From Sulfurospirillum sp. (GTDB taxonomy: Bacteria > Campylobacterota > Campylobacteria > Campylobacterales > Arcobacteraceae), in contig JAKZMJ010000027.1 in the NCBI GenBank assembly GCA_030491005.1, positions 1 to 64,000 of the forward strand: DNA of 64,000 nucleotides. Direction: 5' to 3'. Each line of letters begins with the position of its first letter. Position 1 is the first letter of the stretch. Shown piece after piece: positions 25,785 through 34,321 of the stretch. The position numbers were made by a program, and so were the translations under genes. The notes under the pieces are model-generated. The model was given only the letters and a program-made list of their open reading frames with translations. It made no database searches and had not been told where the DNA came from.

Positions 25785-26663
25785 ATGAATATTAAATCCT
25801 ATATGAAAAAAATAAAATATTATTTAAGATATCTATTTATAACTGATGATAAGTATGTATCATATAAATTCAAAAAATACTTTGGATATAAATTAGATTT
25901 AGATAATCCTAAAACATTAAATGAAAAAATTCAATGGCTTAAAATAAATGATAGAAGCAATTTGCACACGATATGTGCAGATAAGTTTTTAGTTAGAGAT
26001 TATGTTAAAGATAAAATTGGTGAAAAATATTTAATTCCCCTAGTTTTTGAAACATTTAATGCTATTGATATAAATAAAGAAGCATTACCAGCTTATCCTG
26101 TCGTAGTAAAAGTCAATCATTCAAGAGGTGTATTTTTAATAAAAAACAAACAAGATATAAATTATAAAGAGATACAAAATAAATTAAAAGATGAATTAAA
26201 TAATAATTTCTATTATAGAACAAGAGAATGGCAATATAAAAATATTAGACCAAGAATACTTGTAGAGAAAATGCTTTTAGACGATAAAAATGAAATTCCA
26301 TATGATTATAAGTTTATATGCATGAATGGAGAAATTAAGTTTATTCAAGTAGACATGGATCGTTTTTTAGAACATAAAAAAAGTCTCTATAATATATATT
26401 GGGAAAAACAAACTTTTGGATGGAATTATCCAATAGGTGATGATGTTAAAAAACCAAAAATGTTAAATAAAATGCTAGAACTTGCAAAAACTTTAGCAAA
26501 AGATTTTATATTTGTAAGGGTTGATTTTTATATATCAAATAATCAAATCTTTTTTGGAGAGTTAACTTTTCATCCAGCAGGTGGTTTTGGAAAGTTTGAC
26601 CCTTTTAGTATAGATAAAGTTTTAGGCGATAAATTACAACTTCCCAAAAAAGTACTTCATTAA
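25785..26663 (+). CDS. TupA-like ATP-grasp protein (glycan modification)
   Basis: 292 residues of the TupA-like ATP-grasp family found in polysaccharide clusters. Landmarks are NPKTLNEKIQWLK at the start, YPVVVKVNHSRG (ATP-binding lysine), RILVEKMLLDDKNEIPYDYK, and FVRVDFYI with GELTFHPAGGFGKF at the end carrying the metal ligands. Family members probably attach amino acids or similar groups to surface polymers. It is divergent from the GT2 gene. Its stop overlaps the ATG of the truncated glycosyltransferase at 26663 (TAATG), so the two were once co-translated. Confidence 0.85.
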   Translation: MNIKSYMKKIKYYLRYLFITDDKYVSYKFKKYFGYKLDLDNPKTLNEKIQWLKINDRSNLHTICADKFLVRDYVKDKIGEKYLIPLVFETFNAIDINKEALPAYPVVVKVNHSRGVFLIKNKQDINYKEIQNKLKDELNNNFYYRTREWQYKNIRPRILVEKMLLDDKNEIPYDYKFICMNGEIKFIQVDMDRFLEHKKSLYNIYWEKQTFGWNYPIGDDVKKPKMLNKMLELAKTLAKDFIFVRVDFYISNNQIFFGELTFHPAGGFGKFDPFSIDKVLGDKLQLPKKVLH

Positions 26664-26854
26664 TGAAACAAAAAACTGCTGTTATTTGTTTATCAAAAGT
26701 AAATGGAGGTATGGAGCTGGCTTCCATTAAACTAGCAAGACTTTTAAGTAATGATACTCATATTACATTTATAGCTAAAAAAAACAGTTTTATTGAAAAT
26801 AAGAAAGATGAGCATTTTAAGAATTGTAAAATTTCTTTCTTTATTGTTGACTTC
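26663..26854 (+). repeat. 192-bp direct repeat, copy 1 (glycosyltransferase 5' end)
   Basis: Pairs with 28622-28813; six substitutions, no indels. The two copies flank the nested insertion elements, in direct orientation 1959 bp apart. Confidence 0.9.
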
Positions 26855-26881
26855 AAAGATAGTAGTTTTCTCCAGTTGTAG
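26663..26881 (+). pseudogene. 5' fragment of a GT4 glycosyltransferase
   Basis: The first 192 bases (26663-26854) are about 97% identical to the start of the intact glycosyltransferase at 28622; I count six differences. After that the similarity ends abruptly and the frame runs into antisense IS4-like transposase sequence, stopping at 26881. The encoded piece is only the N-terminal nucleotide-binding start (KTAVICLSKVNGGMELASIK). It is still coupled to the TupA-like stop codon. It is the product of a deletion or a partial duplication. Confidence 0.85.
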
Positions 26882-26994
26882 TTACTATTGCTAAGTAATC
26901 TATAGTAAACATCTTTCTTTAAACTATCATCACTTTGATTTGAAAATGTTGATATCTTTTTATTCATAACCAACATATAGACAAAATGAATAAC
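26856..26994 (-). pseudogene. IS4-like transposase fragment (inner part)
   Basis: Read on the minus strand, this encodes VIHFVYMLVMNKKISTF followed by KKDVYYRLL and NYNWRKLLSL, typical of the N-terminal part of IS4-type transposases. Joining it at the TA (26995-26996) to the piece at 28227-28368 restores one continuous frame (DGVSVYMV then VIHFVYM). The rest of the transposase is missing beyond about 26856, where glycosyltransferase sequence begins. Confidence 0.75.
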
Positions 26995-27077
26995 TAAGTA
27001 CTACCAACAATTTAAAAATAACTCAATAAATACACTAAACTAACAAGTAATTAAAGATAATTATGCTATAATACAGC

Positions 27078-28134
27078 ATGAAAAATATAATAAACTTAAC
27101 ACCAAAAACAATAATAGAACTAGAAAATATCATTAAATATAATGATAAATTTAGAGCAAGAAAAAGAGCAGAAACAATACTGTTAAGCTATAAAGGTAAA
27201 ACAGTAAATGAGATAGTTGAATTATTAGATTTAAAGCATCAAGCTATATGGAAATGGTTTAGAAACTTTAAAAAAGATGGTATACAAAGTTTACATGAAA
27301 AGTCTGGTCGTGGTAGAAAATCTCCACTTAGAGATTTAAATATTGATGATGTAAAAGCAATAGCTATAAACTGTCCATCAGTACCCATAGTTAATGCTAA
27401 AATTAGAGATAAATATAATATAAAAGTATCAAATGAAACAATGAGAAAATTTTTAAAAAATCTGCAAACTAAGTTGGACTCGAGTAAAAAAAGTTCCTCC
27501 TAAAAAACCTGATCAAAATTTATATAATCAAAAAGTTCAAAAGATTATACAATATGAGAAGCTAGAGTCTAAAGGTAAAATAAATATATTTAGATTTGAT
27601 GAGAGTGGTTTCTCACCTACATCAAATTGTCCTTATTTATGGTCAGAAGTAAATAACACAGCACAAGTTAAAACACTATCCATAAAAAGAATAAATGTTT
27701 TAGGTTTTCTTAGTAGAAATGGTACTTTAAAATCATATATAGCAGATGGAAGAGTTAATAGTAATAAAGTTATAGAAGTATTTGATGATTTTACTTTAAT
27801 ACTTACAAAGCCAACAGTAGTTATTCTTGATAATGCTAGTTATCATAAAAGTAAGAAGTTTAAAGCTAATTTATCCAAATGGTCTAATCGTGGATTAACA
27901 CTATTGTATTTACCACCATACTCACCACAATTAAATATTATAGAGATACTTTGGAAGTTTATGAAGTATTATTGGATTGAATATACTGCTTATTTGAGTT
28001 ATGATAACTTACTAGAATATGTAAAAAAGATATTTGCTAATTATGGAACTAGCAAAGATGAATATTTTATTAATTTTAATACTTTAAAAGAGCAGTTATT
28101 AGATACTGAATTACTTTGTTTGAAGAGCATATAA
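27078..28134 (+). pseudogene. IS630-family transposase, frameshifted
   Basis: The first frame (27078-27503) holds the helix-turn-helix region (IVELLDLKHQAIWKWFRNF) and a linker ending near MRKFLKNLQ. The catalytic part lies in another frame from about 27470. It reads SWTRVKKVPPKKPD, FRFDESGFS (first Asp), VVILDNASYHKS (second Asp), and LPPYSPQLNIIEILWK (Glu), the complete DDE triad. The frames join only by a +1 shift around 27465-27490. A -1 slip at the A7 run (27485-27491) leads to stops, so the usual -1 recoding does not rescue it. Either a decayed gene or unusual +1 recoding. Confidence 0.82.
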
Positions 28135-28159
28135 GTTATGTTTAATTATATGGTAGTAC
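28096..28159 (+). repeat. 64-bp tandem duplication at the IS630 right end, first unit
   Basis: Identical to 28160-28223, directly adjacent. Each unit carries the last codons of the transposase and the terminal TGGTAGTAC. The element thus has two potential right ends, and the shorter original would be about 1164 bp. Confidence 0.92.
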
Positions 28160-28223
28160 TTATTAGATACTGAATTACTTTGTTTGAAGAGCATATAAGT
28201 TATGTTTAATTATATGGTAGTAC
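28160..28223 (+). repeat. 64-bp tandem duplication at the IS630 right end, second unit
   Basis: Second copy of the unit at 28096-28159. Only this outer copy borders the TA target duplication, so the duplication is either internal slippage after insertion or was carried by the inserting element. Confidence 0.92.
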
Positions 28224-28226
28224 TTA

Positions 28227-28368
28227 CCATATAAACACTAACACCATCTTTCTTAGTGAATTTACTTTGAGATAAAATTGTTTTTATATTTAGTACTTGC
28301 ATTGTCTTGAAAATTGGATTTTTTAGCTTGCCATTTATAATATTAGTTATTTTCTCTTGAATATTCAT
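28227..28368 (-). pseudogene. IS4-like transposase fragment (N-terminus)
   Basis: An ATG at 28368, preceded by AGAGG on the minus strand, opens the peptide MNIQEKITNIINGKLKNPIF, followed by NIKTILSQSKFTKKDGVSVYMV. The frame is cut at the TA where the IS630 element entered and resumes at 26994. This order of motifs is that of IS4-type transposases in Campylobacterota as I recall them. The promoter and probable end of the old element lie to the right, up to about 28450. Confidence 0.72.
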
Positions 28369-28621
28369 CAATAAACCTCTTTTTTAATATCCATATTATA
28401 GCTAATAAGCACTGTATAAAAGCTTCTTTGATACTATTTTATAGCTTATTTTTAGAATATTATTTTAATTATTTACACTTAAAATAATATTGTCAATAGA
28501 CATGAAAATCTTGGATTAAGTATTGATAATCTGCTTGTTATTTGATGTTTTATTGATTGTTTTAGGTGCGAAAGTTAAGGTAAATAAGATATAATCGCAA
28601 TTATATAAAATCAGGATTATT
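28369..28621. other. Old IS4 end and promoter region of the glycosyltransferase
   Basis: No gene. The left part is probably the terminal non-coding end of the IS4-like element; its exact border is not identifiable. A TATAAT box at 28590-28595 and AGGA just before the ATG at 28622 would serve the intact glycosyltransferase, which is no longer in the same transcript as the TupA-like gene. Confidence 0.5.
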
Positions 28622-28813
28622 ATGAAACAAAAAACTGCTATTATTTGTTTATCAAAAGTAAATGGAGGTATGGAGCTAGCTTCCATTAAACTAGCAAGGC
28701 TTTTAAGTAATGATACACATATTTCATTTATAGCTAAAAAAAACAGTTTTATTGAAAATAAGAAAGATGAGCATTTTAAGAATTGTAAAATTTCTTTCTT
28801 TATTGTTGATTTC
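28622..28813 (+). repeat. 192-bp direct repeat, copy 2
   Basis: Matches 26663-26854 with six substitutions. This copy continues into a full-length glycosyltransferase. Confidence 0.9.
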
Positions 28814-29695
28814 TCATCAAACTTTAGTTTTTCTCTTATAAAAAACATTAGAAATATTTTAATACAAAATGAAATAAAAAATGTTATATTTCTAGGAGCA
28901 TCTGAAATGAAATCCTTATATTTTGCTACTTTAGGCTTAGATATTAATTTTATTATAAGACAAGGTTCAAAAAAAACTACTTCTAAAAAAGATATCTTTC
29001 ATAAATTATTTTATTCTAAGGTTAACTATCTTGTGGGAAACTGTGAATATATTAAACAAAATATTATTGATATTTTGCCTATTTCTAAGAATACAAAAGT
29101 TAAAAGAATATATTCTTCTTTAAGGTTTGAAGAAAATATAAACTTTAAAATAAGTAATGACATCATTAATTTAGTTCATGTAGGTAGGGTGCATAAAGGA
29201 AAAGGGCAATTTGAAGCCATACAAGCTTGTGAAATATTATATAAAAATGCAATAAAATTTAAACTGGATTTTTTAGGAGATATTCAAGATAAAAAATACT
29301 TTAAAAGTATTCAAGATTATTTAAAAACTTCAGAATACAAAGATAGTATAAAATTTTCTGGATATACTTCAAAAGTTAAGAACTATTTACAAAAGAGTGA
29401 TATATTTATTTTCCCAAGCTTAGGTGAAGGAATGAGCAATGCTATTATTGAATCACTTGGTTATGGTTTAATTACAATAATATATGACGATACTTCATCA
29501 AGTGAATTTAAAGATTTAGGTTTTAATATTCATTTAACAAAAAAAAATAATGTAAAAGAATTAGAAAAAATTCTTTTAGCTAGTGCTTGTAATATTAAAG
29601 AAGAAAAACAAAAAGCTAGAAAAAATCATGAAAAAGCATTAAAAGTTTTTTCTTTACAAAGAGAAAAAAATGAATATTTAGAGCTTTTAGTTTGA
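28622..29695 (+). CDS. Glycosyltransferase, GT4 family
   Basis: A GT-B transferase of 357 residues. The N-terminal LSKVNGGMELASIKLARLL is the acceptor-domain start. The donor domain carries LVHVGRVHKGKGQFEAIQA, SGYTSKVKNYLQKSDIFIFP and SLGEGMSNAIIESLGYGLIT, with the E-x7-E type glutamates. It likely adds a sugar to lipopolysaccharide core. Its first 192 bases duplicate the fragment at 26663. It is convergent with the kinase gene at 29687 and overlaps it by 9 bp. The sugar is unknown. Confidence 0.87.
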   Translation: MKQKTAIICLSKVNGGMELASIKLARLLSNDTHISFIAKKNSFIENKKDEHFKNCKISFFIVDFSSNFSFSLIKNIRNILIQNEIKNVIFLGASEMKSLYFATLGLDINFIIRQGSKKTTSKKDIFHKLFYSKVNYLVGNCEYIKQNIIDILPISKNTKVKRIYSSLRFEENINFKISNDIINLVHVGRVHKGKGQFEAIQACEILYKNAIKFKLDFLGDIQDKKYFKSIQDYLKTSEYKDSIKFSGYTSKVKNYLQKSDIFIFPSLGEGMSNAIIESLGYGLITIIYDDTSSSEFKDLGFNIHLTKKNNVKELEKILLASACNIKEEKQKARKNHEKALKVFSLQREKNEYLELLV

Positions 29696-30274
29696 ATAAG
29701 TTTTGTCTTTATTATAATTAAACATAAATTTTATCCATTGTTTTTTTATTTTGTATTTAGTTAAAAAGTTACAATGTACATATAAATAAAATTTAAATCC
29801 TAATCGTCTAGCTCCTAAACCATCTATAATCACAAGTTTATATTCATGTTTATTTATTTCTTGGCATAAAACATTTACAGTACTTACATCAATAAATAAG
29901 ATAAGATTTTTTTCAAGATATTTTTTTAGATTTTTTAACAAGTTATTTTGATTATCAATGTTTAGTAAATTATTTCTTATGTAAAATCTAAAGTCTTTAG
30001 AAGTTGTGCCATCATAATCTGATATTTTTTCAAAAACCAAACCTTTTCCTTTATTTGTATTAATCCAAGTAAAACATTGTGCAATATTTGAAAAATCTAC
30101 TTTTTTATTTTTTAGATAAGTATAGTAGATGTATTCTAATTTATTTTGTTTATTATTCTTACCTTTTAAATGTAAAACTTTAATAATTTGATGTTTATTT
30201 AAAGGATTAGTATAACAAATTCTCTCCCCACCTTTTGCAAGAAAATCTTTATCCTGCAAATTTATTATACTCAT
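29687..30274 (-). CDS. YrbL-family small kinase-like protein (paralogue 2)
   Basis: 195 residues, YrbL family. The N-lobe reads DFLAKGGERICYTNP with IIKVLHLKGK. The middle has WINTNKGKGLVFEKISDYDG. The catalytic loop FIDVSTVNVL gives D-x4-N, and LVIIDGLGARR supplies the metal-binding Asp. It is close to the protein at 48979 and more distant from the one at 23256. Its start overlaps the O-antigen ligase stop, so the pair is co-translated and a role in phosphorylating lipopolysaccharide core is plausible. It may instead be regulatory, as YrbL is in enterobacteria. Confidence 0.78.
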   Translation of the reverse strand: MSIINLQDKDFLAKGGERICYTNPLNKHQIIKVLHLKGKNNKQNKLEYIYYTYLKNKKVDFSNIAQCFTWINTNKGKGLVFEKISDYDGTTSKDFRFYIRNNLLNIDNQNNLLKNLKKYLEKNLILFIDVSTVNVLCQEINKHEYKLVIIDGLGARRLGFKFYLYVHCNFLTKYKIKKQWIKFMFNYNKDKTYSN

Positions 30275-31533
30275 AAATTTTTAATTTCTTTATTTTTAGA
30301 TGATAAATAAGCTATTAAACTCAATAATACAAATACACAAATAAAAATATAATTAAAAGGTTTTTTAATTAACATTACATTTGCAAATGAAGTATAAAAA
30401 GTTACTAAGAAAAAAGATAAAGCAAAAAAGTATATTTCTTTATTGTTTTTTAGTTTAAACAATAAAAATATAACACTAAATATTAACAAACAATAAGCTA
30501 TAAAACCATATCTTGTTAAAACATCTAAATGTTGACTATGAAATGATGTATATATTTTTTTGTGAATATAATTTTTATCATTTCTTTGAAGATTAGCTAA
30601 TTCATAGGTATTATCCTGCGGACCCATTCCAAAGAAAAAATTTTCTTTTATAATTTTAAAACCAGCTTTATAAAAATATATCCTTACACCAAAACTTCCA
30701 TCATATTTGTTATTAACAAAAACTTCTTTTAATTCACTATAAGCTACTTTATATCTTGTTAGTTTTCCAGATTTCTCAAGAAAATAAAAAGAAGATGAAA
30801 AGAAGATAAATGATAATATTAAAAATATAAATATTCTTTTGATAGTAAAATATGAGTATTTAAAATTTAGTATAATTATTGTTGCAATAGCTAAGATCAA
30901 TGCCAATTGTGCAGTTCTGCTATTATTAACAAATAAAGCTAAAAAACACACAAATGATATTATTCCAAAACTGATTTTGATTATTTTATTTGTATGAAAA
31001 TAGCTAATAACAAATGCACATAATACACCAATAGACATATATGTTGACATAATTGCATAAGCCATAATTCCTTTAGGGTTTGAAGAATTACTATGTGTAT
31101 CTTCAATAACAAATAAACCTAAATATATCAATAAAGAAAAAATAGCATAAGTAGCAAAACTAATAATTAATATTTTTAACAAATTTTTAGCTTCTTGTGC
31201 ATTTAAAGATGTAAATAAAACAGGTATAATTAAAAAATAATATTTATGAAATTTATTTACATGCTTTAAGCCATCACTAATAGAATCACTCCATAAAGTA
31301 GCAAGATAAGTAAATAATATAAATAATATTAATAAAACTAAGGGCTTAAATTCTAAAATAGTTTTTAGTTTAGTAAGAATTTCACTTTTAAATTTGATTA
31401 TCCACCAAATAAATAAAATTATACTTAAAACGCCCATTTGTGATTTAAGTAAATTCCAAGGCATTAAAAAAAAGTACAAATATACAAATAATATATAATT
31501 ATCAGTACTTTTAATTTTTTCTATTAATGACAT
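30271..31533 (-). CDS. waaL: O-antigen ligase (WaaL)-family membrane protein
   Basis: A 420-residue inner-membrane protein with ten or more hydrophobic segments and a large periplasmic loop near residues 235-350. The loop contains GMGPQDNTYELANLQ and YTSFHSQHLDVLTRYG, matching the H-x-N/H-type catalytic loop of the Wzy/WaaL superfamily. WaaL joins O-polysaccharide from undecaprenyl pyrophosphate to lipid A core in the periplasm. Neighbouring core glycosyltransferases support this over a Wzy polymerase, but Wzy cannot be excluded. Confidence 0.82.
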   Translation of the reverse strand: MSLIEKIKSTDNYILFVYLYFFLMPWNLLKSQMGVLSIILFIWWIIKFKSEILTKLKTILEFKPLVLLILFILFTYLATLWSDSISDGLKHVNKFHKYYFLIIPVLFTSLNAQEAKNLLKILIISFATYAIFSLLIYLGLFVIEDTHSNSSNPKGIMAYAIMSTYMSIGVLCAFVISYFHTNKIIKISFGIISFVCFLALFVNNSRTAQLALILAIATIIILNFKYSYFTIKRIFIFLILSFIFFSSSFYFLEKSGKLTRYKVAYSELKEVFVNNKYDGSFGVRIYFYKAGFKIIKENFFFGMGPQDNTYELANLQRNDKNYIHKKIYTSFHSQHLDVLTRYGFIAYCLLIFSVIFLLFKLKNNKEIYFFALSFFLVTFYTSFANVMLIKKPFNYIFICVFVLLSLIAYLSSKNKEIKNL

Positions 31534-31610
31534 CTTTGTCCTTTTGTTTATTTATATTAGAAAAACTTATTTAAATAGCAATAGTTAGTATTTTAAATGA
31601 ACTAAACAAA

Positions 31611-32861
31611 TCATAAAGTTCTAAAAAGATCTTTTGGATTAATATGACTTTCATTTTTAGTTGCTTGGAAAATCAATGTATTATTAACTCTACCAACAAC
31701 ATAACCCTTTTTTATCCATCTTCCAACTTTTAAATAAGGTGCAATTTCATCTAAATGAGAATAAATGGTATGCAAACCGTTTTTATGTTGAATAATAACT
31801 ACATTTTCTAACATACCTACATTTTTTTTAGCATATACAATTTTTCCATTAAAAATTGATTTAACTTTAGCTTGTGCTTTTTTTGTTTTCAATATCATTG
31901 ATTCATTAAAAAGTTCTATATTATAAACGGGGTCAAAATATTTACCAAATTTTTTGACAACTTTAAATGAATCTAAGGGTGCAATTGTCTTTTTACCTCT
32001 ATATTTTACTATCTTAATTGAACGAGTTGAGGAACCTAGCATACGAATATTAGATGTAAGATTTTTTAATTTAGAAACTTTTTTGTATGTATTTTGTTTC
32101 TTCAAACGGCTTATTCTTTGTATCTTTTTTTGCTTGTTCTTTCTATTTTTCATTTTAATGATATTTAATTTTTTAAGTAGGTGTTCCAAAGAACTTTGCT
32201 TTTTCAGTACTTTCTTTAATTGTGTTTGATAAGTGGTGTGTTTTTTTTCCAAAGATATTAAAGATAATGATCGTTTATTTTTTAACATATCTAATTGTTT
32301 TTTACTTTTTTGTCTTGTTGTTATATATCTTGATATTTGATTGATTTGATTTTGATTTGATTTTGTATTTTGACTTAATAATTCATAAGAGGTATTAAGT
32401 CTTTGAATTTCATATTGTGAATTTTGAGATAATATGGTATAAATTTGTGAATCAATTAATTCTTGAACATTACTTTTAGAAGCTAGTTTTAATGCTATTG
32501 AGGAAGTAAAATCATCGATTATAAGATTTACAATTTGTTTTTCATTAATTAATTTTTGTTTTTCTAAACTCTTTGATGATTTTGAAAGTTTGATTAATGT
32601 ATTTTTTGAATTATATAATGCAAGTTTATGTTTTTGTATATCTTTATCAATCATCGAAATTTTTTGCTCTATTGTTTTTAAAAATTTATTTTGTTGTTTT
32701 ATTTGTCTTCCAAGACCTTTGATTTGTGAATATTTTTTTGCTTTTTTGCTATAGTTTACTTTAAGTTGTTTTTTACTTTTTTTGATTTTATAATCTATAT
32801 TATTAATAGCTGCAAAATTAACATTGAATAATAATATGACTATTAGAAGTATTTTAATCAT
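31611..32861 (-). CDS. envC: EnvC-like murein hydrolase activator
   Basis: A secreted protein of 416 residues: signal peptide (to about 18), a long Lys- and Gln-rich coiled coil (about 25-250), and a C-terminal LytM/M23-like domain (about 300-416). The peptidase site is degenerate. HTIYSHLDEIAPYLKVGRW is kept, but the HLHFE-type ending reads LIFQAT and the first zinc-ligand motif is absent. Catalytically dead LytM domains are the hallmark of EnvC, which activates cell-wall amidases when driven by FtsEX. Its ATG overlaps the end of ftsX, confirming the module. Confidence 0.85.
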   Translation of the reverse strand: MIKILLIVILLFNVNFAAINNIDYKIKKSKKQLKVNYSKKAKKYSQIKGLGRQIKQQNKFLKTIEQKISMIDKDIQKHKLALYNSKNTLIKLSKSSKSLEKQKLINEKQIVNLIIDDFTSSIALKLASKSNVQELIDSQIYTILSQNSQYEIQRLNTSYELLSQNTKSNQNQINQISRYITTRQKSKKQLDMLKNKRSLSLISLEKKHTTYQTQLKKVLKKQSSLEHLLKKLNIIKMKNRKNKQKKIQRISRLKKQNTYKKVSKLKNLTSNIRMLGSSTRSIKIVKYRGKKTIAPLDSFKVVKKFGKYFDPVYNIELFNESMILKTKKAQAKVKSIFNGKIVYAKKNVGMLENVVIIQHKNGLHTIYSHLDEIAPYLKVGRWIKKGYVVGRVNNTLIFQATKNESHINPKDLFRTL

Positions 32862-33672
32862 ATCTAATCTTATATTTTAATAAAACACCAATAACAGTGA
32901 ATATAGAGATAATAAAGGACAATAAAAATATTTTCATTAAAGAAATTTTAGAGATTAATGTAAGTTGAATAATATTTTCTAAATCAGTTGGTAAAATCAA
33001 TACCATATTATTAACAGCATATAAATAAATACCTGATACTAAAACAAAAGCAATTAATGAACTATATATTGCATATTTAAATATAGAAGTAGAACTATAC
33101 AATATAGAAGCACCATGCAACTTTAAAATTTCGATTTTTTCTTTATGTTCAAAAAACCAAATTCTAATTTGCTTAGAAATAATTAAAATCGCAAAAATGG
33201 TGAGTAAAGTAAATAATACTAAACTAATTTTATATAATAATTGTAATAATAGATATATTTGACTATGGTTTTTGGAAAAAATTTCAATTTTTCTTATATT
33301 TTTATTTAAAAAAAGTGTTTGTTTAATAATTTTCAATTGCTTAGTTGTTGGGAAAACTGCAAGTTGTATTTTATAAAAATATGGTAATTTTCGTCTTAAA
33401 AGCTCTATTGATGATTTAGATAAGTTTGACTTGATATCATTAATGATTGTACTTTTTTTCAAAGTTATAATCTTTTTTACTTTGATATTTGCTAAAATAT
33501 TAATTTTCTCTTTTATTAGTGGAGTATTTGTAACAATAACTATAGAATAATCTTCTGCAATTTTTTTCTCATAATTAGAAGATATATTTGAAGAAAACAA
33601 ATATATTATAAATGACAAAAGCATTATAGACAAAGGAATTGTAAATGTAAAAATATTTTTAAGAAACTTCAT
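32854..33672 (-). CDS. ftsX: Cell division protein FtsX
   Basis: The membrane partner of FtsE. Starting at the ATG at 33672, which overlaps ftsE by 14 bp, gives 272 residues and a first helix at once ([20 protein letters not shown]). A periplasmic domain (about 30-150) follows, then three more helices near the C-terminus, the standard FtsX plan. The frame is open to 33717, but that start would bury the helix behind 15 extra residues within ftsE. FtsX recruits EnvC through its periplasmic loop; the envC gene follows with an 8-bp overlap. Confidence 0.88.
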   Translation of the reverse strand: MKFLKNIFTFTIPLSIMLLSFIIYLFSSNISSNYEKKIAEDYSIVIVTNTPLIKEKINILANIKVKKIITLKKSTIINDIKSNLSKSSIELLRRKLPYFYKIQLAVFPTTKQLKIIKQTLFLNKNIRKIEIFSKNHSQIYLLLQLLYKISLVLFTLLTIFAILIISKQIRIWFFEHKEKIEILKLHGASILYSSTSIFKYAIYSSLIAFVLVSGIYLYAVNNMVLILPTDLENIIQLTLISKISLMKIFLLSFIISIFTVIGVLLKYKIRYD

Positions 33673-34321
33673 AAATAATTCCATCTTTAATAGATAATTG
33701 TCTAAATTTAATACCAAAATTTTGTGGCACTCTATGTGTTACAACCACAACAGTAATTCCTAGTTGTTCATTTGCACCTTTTAATAAGTTCCATATAAGC
33801 TCAGCTGAATAATCATCTAAATTTCCAGTTGGTTCATCAGCAATTATAATTTTTGGATTATGCGCCAAGGCTCTAGCAACTGCAATTCGTTGCTGCTCCC
33901 CTCCACTTAACTCATCAGGATAAAATCCTAATCTATGTGAAAGTTTTACATGAGTTAATAACTTTATAGCTTGTTCTTTTGATATATCATGAGAATAACC
34001 ATTTATTTTTAAAGGTATCATAATATTCTCTTCAATAGTCCATTCTTTAATTAATTTATAATCTTGAAAAATAATACCTATATCTTTTCTTAATTTTCTT
34101 AGATCTTTTCCTTTAATACCAAATACTTCTTGACCTGCTATTTTTAAGCTTCCATGTTTCAACAGTATTTGTGCATAAAATGATTTAAGTAGTGTTGATT
34201 TTCCACTACCACTAGTGCCACCTACGAATATAAATTCCTTTTCTTTGACTGTAAAATTACCTTTTTTAATGATGTATTTATTTGAATCATATGATAAATA
34301 TATATTTTTTGCTTCAATCAT
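33659..34321 (-). CDS. ftsE: Cell division ATP-binding protein FtsE
   Basis: An ABC ATPase of 220 residues, the size of FtsE. Walker [14 protein letters not shown]-loop IFQDYKLI, signature LSGGEQQR, Walker [13 protein letters not shown] and H-loop VVTHR are all present. With FtsX it forms the ATP-driven complex that controls septal cell-wall splitting via EnvC. It overlaps trmB upstream and ftsX downstream, in the same order as in C. jejuni from memory. LolD or MacB ATPases share these motifs, but the FtsX and EnvC neighbours decide. Confidence 0.92.
   Translation of the reverse strand: MIEAKNIYLSYDSNKYIIKKGNFTVKEKEFIFVGGTSGSGKSTLLKSFYAQILLKHGSLKIAGQEVFGIKGKDLRKLRKDIGIIFQDYKLIKEWTIEENIMIPLKINGYSHDISKEQAIKLLTHVKLSHRLGFYPDELSGGEQQRIAVARALAHNPKIIIADEPTGNLDDYSAELIWNLLKGANEQLGITVVVVTHRVPQNFGIKFRQLSIKDGIIYEVS

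Larger units (their letters stand above)
26997..28224 (+). mobile_element. IS630-type insertion sequence
   Basis: A 1228-bp element flanked by TA on each side (26995-26996 and 28225-28226), the target duplication of the IS630/Tc1 group. The ends are inverted repeats beginning AGTACTACCA and continuing with imperfect matches for about 30 bp. Inside lies a transposase in two frames (27078-28134). Removing the element restores the reading frame of the IS4-like transposase it interrupts, which fixes the ends to the base. The right end is duplicated in tandem (64 bp, 28096-28159 and 28160-28223). Confidence 0.88.

Noticed and set aside
27485-27491. Programmed -1 frameshift at the A7 run of the IS630 transposase
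   Set aside because: The -1 frame meets a stop before the catalytic domain; the DDE frame is reached only by +1.
22617-31533. Prophage or genomic island with integrase
   Set aside because: No integrase, phage structural gene or attachment repeat is visible; the mobile content is limited to the insertion sequences at 26856-28368.
31611-32861. Active M23 endopeptidase
   Set aside because: The zinc ligands of the first motif and the HxH motif are missing, so an EnvC-type activator is the better call.
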